Position numbers and translations under genes: made by a program. Below are positions 6,098 to 14,077 of a stretch of DNA of 15,100 nt, in pieces (the stretch's first letter is position 1; every line of letters begins with the position of its first letter). The notes beneath the pieces are model-generated. The model searched no databases and was not told where the DNA came from. It saw nothing but the letters and a program-made list of their open reading frames with translations. The stretch comes from Rhizobiaceae bacterium (lineage in GTDB: Bacteria; Pseudomonadota; Alphaproteobacteria; Rhizobiales; Rhizobiaceae). The DNA lies in NCBI GenBank assembly GCA_021648425.1, contig JAKISV010000053.1, positions 1 through 15,100 on the forward strand. Direction: 5' to 3'.

Positions 6098-7351
6098 ATG
6101 TTGAATAAATCGACAAGTCGGACAGCTCACACGACAAATACCGGCGCTCAAGAGGCGCAACAGGTAAAAGGGCCTTTAGATGGTGTAAGAGTTCTTGATC
6201 TCTCACGTATTCTGGCAGGCCCCACATGCACCCAGCTGTTGGGCGATTATGGTGCTGATATTGTGAAGGTAGAGCGCCCTGGGGCCGGTGATGATACCCG
6301 CAAATGGGGTCCACCCTTTGTAAAAGATGCCCAAGGCACTGATACCGGTGAAAGCGCCTATTACCTGTGCGCAAATCGTAACAAACGCTCGATTGCCGTC
6401 GATATTGCCAGCGCTGAGGGCGCGCAAACCATCGCAAAACTGGCCACGAAATGCGACATATTCGTCGAAAATTTCAAACTAGGTGGTCTCAAAAAGTTCG
6501 GCCTTGATTATCAAAGTTTGAAGGAACAAAATCCTGCACTGATTTACTGTTCTATCACCGGTTTTGGCCAGACCGGCCCCCATGCCGCCTTACCCGGCTA
6601 CGATTTGATGGCCCAGGGTTTTGGCGGCATTATGAGCCTCACCGGAGCACCTGACGGCGAGCCGATGAAAGCAGGCGTTGGCATTGCTGACGTTATGTGC
6701 GGCATGTATGCGACAACCGCAATTCTGGCCGCCCTGCGCCACCGTGATTTGACTGGCGAAGGACAGCACATCGATATCGCCCTTGTAGACACCCAAATTG
6801 CCTGGTTGATCAATGAGGGCACAAACTACCTGATGTCAGATCAATTGCCAAAACGCCGGGGCAATCAGCATCCCAACATTGTTCCCTATCAGGTTTTTGA
6901 AACAAAAGACGGTCACGTCATTATTGCTGTTGGCAATGACAGCCAGTTTGCAAGGTTTTGTGCAATTCTGGAGCGCCGGGATCTGGCCGAAAGCAAAACC
7001 TATTCAACCAATCAGGCTCGCATAGAAAATCGTGATGCACTCATTGAACAGCTCCACCCGGAAATTCTGAAATTCACCAAAAATGAATTATTGCGGACCA
7101 TGGAACAAAGCAATGTGCCCTGCGGACCTATCCACAATCTGCAAGAGGTGTTTGATTCCGAGCAGGTAGCCGCCCGCCAGATGCGTATATCAATGCCCCA
7201 TTCATCTGCCGGGTCAGGCGAGGTTGAATTGATCGGCAATCCGGTGAAGTTCTCAAACACCCCGGTCACTTACAATAAGCCGCCACCGTTATGTGGCGAA
7301 CACAACAGTGAAGTTTTGGAAGAATGGTTGGGCGACGATAAACAGGAATAG
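6098..7351 (+). CDS. Class III (CaiB/BaiF) CoA-transferase, possibly for a sulfinate or dicarboxylate
   Basis: Enzymes of this family move CoA from a donor such as succinyl-CoA to a carboxylic acid. The 417-residue product has the family features in order: LDGVRVLDLSRILAGP (27-42), LGDYGADIVKVERPGAGDDTR, NRNKRSIAVD, VENFKLGGLKKFGLDY, CSITGFGQTGP, PGYDLMAQGFGG and GVGIADVMCGMY. Asp198 in the last motif is at the position of the catalytic aspartate that forms the acyl anhydride in formyl-CoA transferase. I chose ATG 6098; the frame also opens from a TTG at 6029, but that would add 23 residues absent from the family and overlap the candidate promoter. The next gene starts 2 bases after the stop, so both are translated together. 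Because that neighbour has a desulfinase signature, this protein may be the counterpart of succinyl-CoA:3-sulfinopropionate CoA-transferase of Variovorax paradoxus, also class III. Substrate is inferred from context only. Confidence 0.9.
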   Translation: MLNKSTSRTAHTTNTGAQEAQQVKGPLDGVRVLDLSRILAGPTCTQLLGDYGADIVKVERPGAGDDTRKWGPPFVKDAQGTDTGESAYYLCANRNKRSIAVDIASAEGAQTIAKLATKCDIFVENFKLGGLKKFGLDYQSLKEQNPALIYCSITGFGQTGPHAALPGYDLMAQGFGGIMSLTGAPDGEPMKAGVGIADVMCGMYATTAILAALRHRDLTGEGQHIDIALVDTQIAWLINEGTNYLMSDQLPKRRGNQHPNIVPYQVFETKDGHVIIAVGNDSQFARFCAILERRDLAESKTYSTNQARIENRDALIEQLHPEILKFTKNELLRTMEQSNVPCGPIHNLQEVFDSEQVAARQMRISMPHSSAGSGEVELIGNPVKFSNTPVTYNKPPPLCGEHNSEVLEEWLGDDKQE

Positions 7352-7353
7352 CC

Positions 7354-8550
7354 ATGTTTCGACTGAGTGATGAACAAATTACGATACGCCAAACCGCAAA
7401 ACGCTTGGCTGTTGAGGAGTTTAAATCCCGCGCTGCCCAAATCGACCAAAGCGAAAATTACCCTTGGGAAAATATCGAGATTCTGGCCCGCGCTGGTTTT
7501 ATGGGCATGACCATCCCTAAACAATTTGGTGGCCTGGGCATGTCCTGTTTTGATGTCGTACTTGTTGTTGAAGAAATAGCCAAAGCCTGTGGTGTCACCG
7601 CACGCATTGTCGTTGAAGGCAATATGGGAGCCATAGGGGCGATCAGCAGTTTTGGCAGTAACAAGCAGATTGAGCGCATTGCTCCTTTGGTGCTGGCCGG
7701 TGACAAACCGGCAATTTGCATTACTGAACCCGGCTCCGGTTCCGATGCTGTCGCCATGACCACCACCGCGGTTAGAAAAGGCGATAAATACATCCTCAAC
7801 GGAACCAAACACTGGATTACCGGTGGCGGTGTTTCAAAAACCCATCTGATATTTGCCCAGGTTGAAGAAAATGGCGAACGGCTTGGCATTGGCGGGTTCA
7901 TTGCTGTTCGTGATGAAGATAAAGGCTTGAAGATCGGGCGCCGCGAACCCGCGATGGGCCTTCGTGGCATCCCTGAAACCGAAATCATTCTTGAAGACCT
8001 TGAAATCAGCGAGGATATGGCACTGATACCCCCCGAAGGAATAAAGCGTGGTTTTGCCGGATTGATGAACGCCTATAACGCCCAGCGGGTTGGCGCTGGC
8101 ACCGTAGCGCTTGGCATTGCCCAGGGTGCCTATGATGAAGCTTTGTCTTATGTGAAAATTCGCAAACAATTCTCGCGACCTCTTGCTGAATTTCAAGGCC
8201 TGCAATGGATGCTGGCCGATATGAATGTATCCCTTGATGCTGCGCGCCTGATGTTGTGGCGCGCCGCTGAAAGTTCCCACACATCCAATACCGGTTTTCC
8301 TGATCCCCTGATGGCAGCGCAGGCCAAGCTGATTGCCTCTGAAACTGCCGTAAAAGTCACCAACGATGCCCTTCAATTGCATGGGGCTGCTGGATATTCA
8401 CGCAATTTGCCCCTTGAACGCATGGTGCGTGATGCGCGTATGTTCACCATTGGCGGCGGAACCGCCCAGATGCTACGCAATCTGATAGCCGGGCGTATAC
8501 TCGACATGAAAACCCCTCAGGCAAGGGGTGGCTATGTCCCAAAAGATTAA
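7354..8550 (+). CDS. Acyl-CoA dehydrogenase-fold protein with 3-sulfinopropionyl-CoA desulfinase signature
   Basis: The 398-residue product has the full acyl-CoA dehydrogenase fold: an N-terminal helical domain, ITEPGSGSD (123-131) and KHWITGGG (152-159) of the FAD-binding middle domain, and RKQFSRPLAEFQGLQWMLADM and LHGAAGYSRN in the C-terminal domain. Both places where the family carries its catalytic base are changed. The helix-G position reads YNAQRVG (Gln244) and the usual YEGT reads GGGT (Gly368). Arg84 is present in CGVTARIV. In the published desulfinase Acd of Advenella mimigardefordensis the same places hold Gln246, Gly366 and an essential Arg84, and the enzyme releases sulfite from 3-sulfinopropionyl-CoA without any dehydrogenation. 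I therefore favour a desulfinase or another non-dehydrogenating reaction on an acidic acyl-CoA. The gene follows the CoA-transferase by 2 bases and overlaps the next gene by 17. Fold is certain; activity is inferred. Confidence 0.85.
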   Translation: MFRLSDEQITIRQTAKRLAVEEFKSRAAQIDQSENYPWENIEILARAGFMGMTIPKQFGGLGMSCFDVVLVVEEIAKACGVTARIVVEGNMGAIGAISSFGSNKQIERIAPLVLAGDKPAICITEPGSGSDAVAMTTTAVRKGDKYILNGTKHWITGGGVSKTHLIFAQVEENGERLGIGGFIAVRDEDKGLKIGRREPAMGLRGIPETEIILEDLEISEDMALIPPEGIKRGFAGLMNAYNAQRVGAGTVALGIAQGAYDEALSYVKIRKQFSRPLAEFQGLQWMLADMNVSLDAARLMLWRAAESSHTSNTGFPDPLMAAQAKLIASETAVKVTNDALQLHGAAGYSRNLPLERMVRDARMFTIGGGTAQMLRNLIAGRILDMKTPQARGGYVPKD

Positions 8551-10174
8551 GACAACCGCCGCAAGGGTACTGGCGTCAAAACTCTATCAGGCCGGTTGTC
8601 GTCATGCCTTCGGCATGCCCGGCGGCGAAGTGCTGATCGTCATGCAGGCGCTGGATGAAACAGGGATTGAATTTACCCTTTGCAAACATGAAAACGCGGC
8701 TGGCTTTATGGCCGAGGGCTCATGGCAGGCAGATGGCGCGCCGGGAATAATGCTGACCACGATTGGTCCGGGTCTTGCCAATGGCCTCAATTCCATAGCC
8801 AATGCCTATCAGGAACAAGTGCCATTGATAGTTATTTCAGGCTGTGTGGAAGATGGCGAGGCCCAATCCTTCACCCATCAGATAATCGACCAAAAGGCAC
8901 TACTGGCACCAATAGTAAAAGCCCATTTTCAAGTGGCTGCCGGCAACATGGCGATTATCGCCGACAAGGCACTTGCCATCGCTCGCGCTGACCCTCCAGG
9001 ACCGGTTCATATAGATGTGCCTCATAATATTGCAGATAGCGAACTGGAATATGATGACCAACAACCGCCCAAAGTCACGCCCGGTATCTGGCCCGAAGGT
9101 GAAAGCCTCAATCGCGCGCGCACTATGTTAGCGCAGGCAAAACGCCCAATATTATTAGCCGGGCTAGGCGCAATGCATCACAATGCCGGTGATGAAATTC
9201 TGAAATTATGTGAATCACATTCGATGCCGGTAATAACCACCTATAAGGCCAAGGGGATTATTGATGAAAACCATGCCTTGTGTCTGGGTGGTCACGGCCT
9301 GTCACCACTTTCTGACACTGTGATTCTGCCATTGCTGGCAAAATCAGATTGCATTATTCTCGCTGGTTATGACCCCATTGAAATGCGTTCGGGCTGGATC
9401 GCTCCCTGGGACTCATCATGCGCTATCGATATTTCCCATGCCGATATACAGCACGGAATGCATGGAGCAGCAGTAAAATTTGTCAGCGATGTTGGTTCCT
9501 CATTGGCGAGGCTTGCCAGCGACATTTCTCCAGTTGCACCAGGCTGGCCTGACGATGAAATAGCCACAGCCCGCGCTCAACTCAATACAATGTTTGGCGA
9601 TCGCAACGAATGGGGTCCCCACAAGGTATTTGCCACAGTGCGAAATAAAGTGCCCGCTAACACCGTTGCCACTGTCGACAGCGGCGCTCATCGAATCCTG
9701 CTGAGCCAGATGTGGAAATGTTCTTCACCGCGCACTCTTTTGCAATCCTCGGCATTTTGCACAATGGGTATCGCCCTGCCATTGGCAATTGGTTACGCAA
9801 AAACAATAAGTTTGAATCAGGCTAGCCAGCGCCGTCACAATGTGATTGTATTTGTGGGTGATGCTGGGTTGGAAATGGTAATGGGTGAACTCGCAACGCT
9901 GCGGGATCTGATGTTGCCGATTGTAATAGTAGTTATGGTTGATATGTCTTTGGCACTGATTGAACTGAAACAATCAAGAAATAATCTCCCCAACCTAGGG
10001 GTTGATTTTCCAGCGACCGATTTGGTTGCAATCGCACAATCTTATGGCGGCAACGCCCAATGGATTGAAGATGAAAACTCACTTGAAAACGCATTAGATG
10101 AAGCCTTCAATATAGAAGGATTTTCTTTGCTCGCCTGTCGCATCGACAAGCGGCATTATTCTGGCGCGTTTTAG
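8534..10174 (+). CDS. Thiamine-diphosphate-dependent enzyme, acetolactate-synthase-like, unknown substrate
   Basis: Such enzymes cleave or form bonds next to a 2-oxo or 2-hydroxyacyl carbon. The 546-residue product has the three-domain layout of the family: a pyrimidine-binding domain (about 1-170) with GMPGGE and catalytic Glu53 in KHENAAGFMAEG; a central domain (about 185-340); and a pyrophosphate-binding domain (about 365-535). The cofactor motif reads GDAGLEMVMGELATL (442-456) and, where the classic motif has paired asparagines, VDMSLALIELKQ with Asp470. This is a coherent variant, not decay. The start is ATG 8534 with AAGGGG just upstream; a GTG two codons earlier is less likely. It overlaps the desulfinase-like gene by 17 bases, implying coupled translation. 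It could decarboxylate a 2-oxo acid derived from the imported substrate, or cleave a 2-hydroxyacyl-CoA. It does not look like oxalyl-CoA decarboxylase or sulfoacetaldehyde acetyltransferase from the motifs I know. Confidence 0.85.
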   Translation: MSQKIKTTAARVLASKLYQAGCRHAFGMPGGEVLIVMQALDETGIEFTLCKHENAAGFMAEGSWQADGAPGIMLTTIGPGLANGLNSIANAYQEQVPLIVISGCVEDGEAQSFTHQIIDQKALLAPIVKAHFQVAAGNMAIIADKALAIARADPPGPVHIDVPHNIADSELEYDDQQPPKVTPGIWPEGESLNRARTMLAQAKRPILLAGLGAMHHNAGDEILKLCESHSMPVITTYKAKGIIDENHALCLGGHGLSPLSDTVILPLLAKSDCIILAGYDPIEMRSGWIAPWDSSCAIDISHADIQHGMHGAAVKFVSDVGSSLARLASDISPVAPGWPDDEIATARAQLNTMFGDRNEWGPHKVFATVRNKVPANTVATVDSGAHRILLSQMWKCSSPRTLLQSSAFCTMGIALPLAIGYAKTISLNQASQRRHNVIVFVGDAGLEMVMGELATLRDLMLPIVIVVMVDMSLALIELKQSRNNLPNLGVDFPATDLVAIAQSYGGNAQWIEDENSLENALDEAFNIEGFSLLACRIDKRHYSGAF

Positions 10175-10223
10175 GTGTAATGAAGAATTGGGTCGGCAGA
10201 GCGTCATCGTTGTAGCCCCTTAA

Positions 10224-10237
10224 GCCGGGAAACCGGC
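10224..10237 (+). other. GNRA-capped stem-loop in the leader of the TAXI gene
   Basis: GCCGG, loop GAAA, CCGGC form a 5-bp stem with a stable tetraloop, 48 bases before the start of the solute-binding protein. No U tract follows, so it is not a terminator. Its place in a 111-base gap suggests an RNA-processing or stability element that lets the binding protein be made in excess; this is inference. Confidence 0.45.
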
Positions 10238-10285
10238 ACCTGAATTTGATGGCAAATAAAAAAAAGTCCTACAGGAGGAATAAAA

Positions 10286-11251
10286 ATGAAAATCAGAAAC
10301 CTAGCCCTTGCATTGGCAATGGCAACAACAATTGGTGCTGGTGCAGCAGTTGCTCAAGAGCAGCAGTTTGTATCTATTGGTACCGGTGGTGTAACCGGTG
10401 TTTATTATCCAACAGGTGGTGCAATCTGCCGACTGGTCAATAAAACCCGTAAAGAAACAGGCATTCGCTGTTCGGCGGAATCCACAGGTGGTTCAATCTA
10501 CAACATTAACACCATCCGTGCAGGAGAGCTGGAATTTGGTGTTGCCCAGTCAGATTGGCAGTACCATGCTTATAACGGTACTTCCAAATTCAAGGATAAA
10601 GGCAAGTTCGAAAAACTGCGCGCAGTGTTTTCAGTACATGCTGAGCCGGTAACTATTGTTGCCCGTGACGATTCTGGCATCAACAATATCACAGACCTTA
10701 AAGGCAAACGCATGAACATCGGTAATCCGGGTTCTGGTACACGCGGCACCTGGGAAGTGATCGAAGGAGCCATGGGTTGGGAACGTTCTGATCTGGCTCT
10801 AGCCGCTTCAATGAAATCCGCTGAAACCGGCGCTGCATTGTGCGATGACAAAATTGATGCCTATTTCTGGCTGGTGGGACACCCTTCCGCTTTGACCCAG
10901 GAATCTCTGGCTTCATGCGCATCTCATCTGGTGAATGCAACATCCCCGGAAATCGATAAACTCATCGCCGATAATCCTTATTATCGCGTGGCGACAATTC
11001 CAGCTGGCATGTACAACAACAAAGAAGACATCAAAACATTTGGCGTTGGCGCAACTTTTGTCACCAGTTCCGATGTGTCTGAAGATGTTGTTTATACAGT
11101 TGTGAAAGCTGTTTTTGAGAACATTGATCAGTTCAGAAAACTGCACCCGGCATTTGCCAATCTCAAGCCTGAAGAAATGATCAAGGACGGCTTGTCTGCT
11201 CCGCTTCATGCAGGTGCGATGAAATACTATAAAGAGCAAGGCTGGATGTAA
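10286..11251 (+). CDS. TAXI-family TRAP transporter solute-binding protein
   Basis: This periplasmic protein captures the substrate and hands it to the TRAP permease. The 321-residue precursor starts with a signal peptide (positive MKIRN, hydrophobic core to about residue 19, likely cut after AVA at about residue 23). The mature N-terminus has the TAXI signature: IGTGGVTGVYYPTGGAICRLVN. Further family stretches are RCSAESTGGSIYNI, ELEFGVAQSDW, and GNPGSGTRGTWEV for ligand contact. ATG 10286 has a very strong AGGAGG six to seven bases upstream, suiting an abundant protein. A strong terminator lies between it and the permease, so most transcripts probably stop after this gene. Known TAXI ligands are mainly carboxylates and amino acids, but the specificity of this one cannot be read from sequence. 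Context suggests an anionic organic acid. Confidence 0.95.
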   Translation: MKIRNLALALAMATTIGAGAAVAQEQQFVSIGTGGVTGVYYPTGGAICRLVNKTRKETGIRCSAESTGGSIYNINTIRAGELEFGVAQSDWQYHAYNGTSKFKDKGKFEKLRAVFSVHAEPVTIVARDDSGINNITDLKGKRMNIGNPGSGTRGTWEVIEGAMGWERSDLALAASMKSAETGAALCDDKIDAYFWLVGHPSALTQESLASCASHLVNATSPEIDKLIADNPYYRVATIPAGMYNNKEDIKTFGVGATFVTSSDVSEDVVYTVVKAVFENIDQFRKLHPAFANLKPEEMIKDGLSAPLHAGAMKYYKEQGWM

Positions 11252-11269
11252 TCCACAACTAACCAATTG

Positions 11270-11297
11270 CAGGAAGGCCAACTGGCCTTCCTGTTTT
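11270..11297 (+). terminator. Intrinsic terminator/attenuator between TAXI protein and permease
   Basis: CAGGAAGGCC, loop AACT, GGCCTTCCTG is a perfect 10-bp GC-rich stem followed by TTTT and then CCC. The short U tract suggests partial termination. That would leave a smaller amount of message for the permease 124 bases downstream. A second promoter in that gap is possible but none was clear. Confidence 0.75.
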
Positions 11298-11421
11298 CCC
11301 GCTCTTGGGAAAAAAGATATTTCACATACTTCGATTTTGGTCGATTTTTGCGGAGCTAATTGGGATATTATCTGCGACCATATGAAAAAGCGATGCGATT
11401 AAGTACGTTTGGGAGGACGTT

Positions 11422-14061
11422 ATGAACAGCAAAAAACCCCTGTCAAAAGCGGATGAACTGGTAGCCCAGGTAGAATCGGGCGCAAGAAACCCCACCGGTT
11501 GGGCAAAAAATTTAATACCAATTCTCTGTTTTATCTGGGCGCTGTATCAGCTCTATATTGCCTCCCCTCTGCCTTCCATGCTGACGGTTGCAACCAAAAT
11601 CGAATTCTTTCAATTCATCGGCAATCTGTCGATCTCCCGCAAAATTCACCTGGCCTTTGCCCTCGTTCTGGCAACGCTCGCCTTTCCGATGCTCAAATCA
11701 AGTTCGCGCACAAAAATCCCATGGTATGACTGGTTGATATTGCTCGCTGGTGGCGGTGCGATTTTATATATGATCGTTCTTGATTCAAACATTGCTGAGC
11801 GCGCTGGCGATTTTGTCAACGAAATGATCAAATATGACATGACCGTGGCGATGATTGGCATCGCAGCCCTTACAATTGCCGTTTACAGATCTTTGGGCCT
11901 GCCCCTGGTAATCGTTGCCGGACTGCTCGCGTCCTACGTATTCATCGGCGGGTTCAACTGGGGCGGGGCCTCATTTGTTAAAGGTGTCTGGCACTTCTGG
12001 ATGCAGGAGGAAGGCGTCTTTGGCACGCCACTAGCCGTTTCCGCCCAGATGATATTCCTGTTTGTGCTGTTTGGTTCAATCCTGGAAAAGGCTGGCGCAG
12101 GCGGCTATTTCATCAAAATTGCCTTTGCATTACTGGGCCATCTGCGTGGTGGACCGGCAAAAGCTGCGGTGATAGCTTCGGCTTTGAGTGGATTGTATTC
12201 GGGTTCTTCAATTGCCAACGTGGTAACAACCGGCACATTCACTATTCCCCTGATGAAACGAACAGGCCTGTCGGCTGAAAAAGCCGGCGCGGTTGAAGTT
12301 GCATCTTCCACCAATGGTCAGTTAACACCGCCAGTGATGGGTGCGGCCGCATTCCTGATCGCCGAATTTACCGGTGTTGAATACACAACCCTCCTCAAGC
12401 ACGCACTGCTGCCGGCAATCGTATCTTATATTGCGCTGGTCTACATCGTGCACCTGGAAGCCTGCAAGCTTGATCTTAAAGGCCTGCCAAGACGTCCTTC
12501 CACCGTTACCATGATGCGCAAGATGATCGGCTTCCTCACCGGCTTCATCTCAATATCGCTGTTGTTCGTCATTACATATTTCACTCTGGGCTATGTAAAA
12601 ATGGCATTCCCCGGATTGACAATGATTGCGGTGATGGCAATTGCCGGTCTGGTTTATCTGGTCTTGCTATATCTGGCAGCAAGACGCCCTGATCTTGAAC
12701 AGGACGACCCCGAAGCGCCAATAACCGAATTGCCATTGGCTGGCGAAACCGCCTGGACCGGTTTGTATTTCCTGCTCCCAATCATTATTCTGCTGTGGAG
12801 CATTTTACCAACACCCGACAAACTCTCCCCGCCTCTGTCAGCATTTTACGCTTCTCTGGCGATGATATTCATTGCTCTTACCCAGCATCCACTCAAAGCA
12901 ATGTTTCGCGGAGAATCCAATTACCGCGAGAGAATTTGGCTTGGCATCAGCCAGTGCATCGAAGGCATGATTGGCGGTGCGCGCAACATGATTTCGATCG
13001 GTATTGCGACAGCCGCAGCCGGTGTCATTGTAGGTTCAATATCTCTCACAGGTGCCCACGCCGTGGTTGGTGAATTCGTTGAATTCCTCTCCGGCGGCAA
13101 CCTGATGGTAATGTTGATATTGGTGGCCATCATGAGCCTCATTCTGGGAATGGGCCTGCCGACAACGGCAAACTATTTGGTGGTTTCATCCCTGATGGCC
13201 CCGGTGATTGTAGCGCTGGGCGCCAAATCAGGCCTGATTGTGCCCTTGGTGGCCGTGCACCTGTTTGTGTTCTACTTCGGTATTCTGGCCGATGACACGC
13301 CCCCGGTGGGCCTTGCCGCCTATGCAGCGGCGGCCATTTCAAAAGGCGATCCCATCCAGACCGGTATTCAGGGTTTTGCCTACGATATCAGAACCGCGCT
13401 GCTGCCGTTCTTGTTCCTGTTCAACACCGAACTGCTGCTGATGAATGTCACGCTACCCAAGGCGGTGTTTGTCTTCATAATAGCGACGATAGCGATGATG
13501 CTGTTTGCCGCAGCAACTCAAGGATGGTTCCTCACCAAAAGCAGGGTGTGGGAATCTATCGCCCTGCTGTTGATAGCCTTCACTCTTTTCCGACCAGGCT
13601 ACTGGCTGGATAGAGTGTCGCCGGAATTTGACTTAAAACCGGGTGCTGAAGCATTTGCGCTGGCTGAAACCATGCCCGAAAATGCCGAGATGCGAATAAA
13701 ACTGATAGGGCCGGATTTTGATGACATTGATGTGGATAACCAGACCAGTCTATTGCTGAACCTGGGTGCAAAAGGCGACAGTGAAACCCGCTTTACCCAG
13801 GCTGGCCTGAACGTGCTTGAAGAAGACGGCCAACTGGTAATTGATGGTTTGACCTGGGATTCAAAACTCAAACACCTCAATGAAATTTTCACCGTTGGTG
13901 ATCTCGACAGACCCCTGAAGGTAGATACGGTATTTGTAAAAAGGGACCGTCTGCCCAAGGAATTATTCTATATTCCGGCCCTGCTGTTACTTGCGTTGAT
14001 TATGTTCCTGCAACGTACTCGCCATCGTCGAATTGGTACCCCGCAACCACAAACAGCCTGA
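11422..14061 (+). CDS. TRAP transporter fused permease (4TM + 12TM) with extra C-terminal domain
   Basis: The permease uses an ion gradient to import what the TAXI protein binds. In this 879-residue fusion, residues about 30-180 form the small four-helix (DctQ-like) subunit and about 200-720 the large transport (DctM-like) subunit. The fused-TRAP core is conserved: SGLYSGSSIANVVTTGTFTI (256-275), ASSTNGQLTPPVMGAAAFLI (294-313), LGMGLPTTANYLV (575-587) and FGILADDTPPVGLAAYAAAA (619-638). After the last core helix, residues about 725-845 form a hydrophilic, acidic domain. A further membrane helix (ELFYIPALLLLALIMFL, 847-863) and a basic tail follow. This extension resembles the DUF3394 region that I recall in some fused TRAP permeases; its role is unknown. 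ATG 11422 has GGGAGG upstream. The UspA gene follows after 16 bases. Confidence 0.95.
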   Translation: MNSKKPLSKADELVAQVESGARNPTGWAKNLIPILCFIWALYQLYIASPLPSMLTVATKIEFFQFIGNLSISRKIHLAFALVLATLAFPMLKSSSRTKIPWYDWLILLAGGGAILYMIVLDSNIAERAGDFVNEMIKYDMTVAMIGIAALTIAVYRSLGLPLVIVAGLLASYVFIGGFNWGGASFVKGVWHFWMQEEGVFGTPLAVSAQMIFLFVLFGSILEKAGAGGYFIKIAFALLGHLRGGPAKAAVIASALSGLYSGSSIANVVTTGTFTIPLMKRTGLSAEKAGAVEVASSTNGQLTPPVMGAAAFLIAEFTGVEYTTLLKHALLPAIVSYIALVYIVHLEACKLDLKGLPRRPSTVTMMRKMIGFLTGFISISLLFVITYFTLGYVKMAFPGLTMIAVMAIAGLVYLVLLYLAARRPDLEQDDPEAPITELPLAGETAWTGLYFLLPIIILLWSILPTPDKLSPPLSAFYASLAMIFIALTQHPLKAMFRGESNYRERIWLGISQCIEGMIGGARNMISIGIATAAAGVIVGSISLTGAHAVVGEFVEFLSGGNLMVMLILVAIMSLILGMGLPTTANYLVVSSLMAPVIVALGAKSGLIVPLVAVHLFVFYFGILADDTPPVGLAAYAAAAISKGDPIQTGIQGFAYDIRTALLPFLFLFNTELLLMNVTLPKAVFVFIIATIAMMLFAAATQGWFLTKSRVWESIALLLIAFTLFRPGYWLDRVSPEFDLKPGAEAFALAETMPENAEMRIKLIGPDFDDIDVDNQTSLLLNLGAKGDSETRFTQAGLNVLEEDGQLVIDGLTWDSKLKHLNEIFTVGDLDRPLKVDTVFVKRDRLPKELFYIPALLLLALIMFLQRTRHRRIGTPQPQTA

Positions 14062-14077
14062 TTTAGGAGATGATAAA

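Noticed and set aside
7458..7988. Long minus-strand open frame (176 codons) opposite the acyl-CoA dehydrogenase-fold gene
   Set aside because: It lies wholly inside a well-supported gene, has low-complexity Ser/Pro/Met composition and no ribosome-binding site; antisense shadow.
7834..8382. Minus-strand open frame of 182 codons
   Set aside because: Also antisense to the same gene and lacking any recognisable domain or start signal; the same holds for 7270-7812.
6098..8550. Reading the CoA-transferase and acyl-CoA enzyme as a glutarate pair (glutarate CoA-transferase plus glutaryl-CoA dehydrogenase)
   Set aside because: Glutaryl-CoA dehydrogenase keeps the catalytic glutamate in the YEGT region; here both catalytic-base positions are Gln and Gly.
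6098..10174. Oxalate catabolism (formyl-CoA transferase plus oxalyl-CoA decarboxylase)
   Set aside because: The thiamine-diphosphate protein lacks the paired-asparagine motif and sequence style of oxalyl-CoA decarboxylase, and the acyl-CoA enzyme has no place in that pathway.
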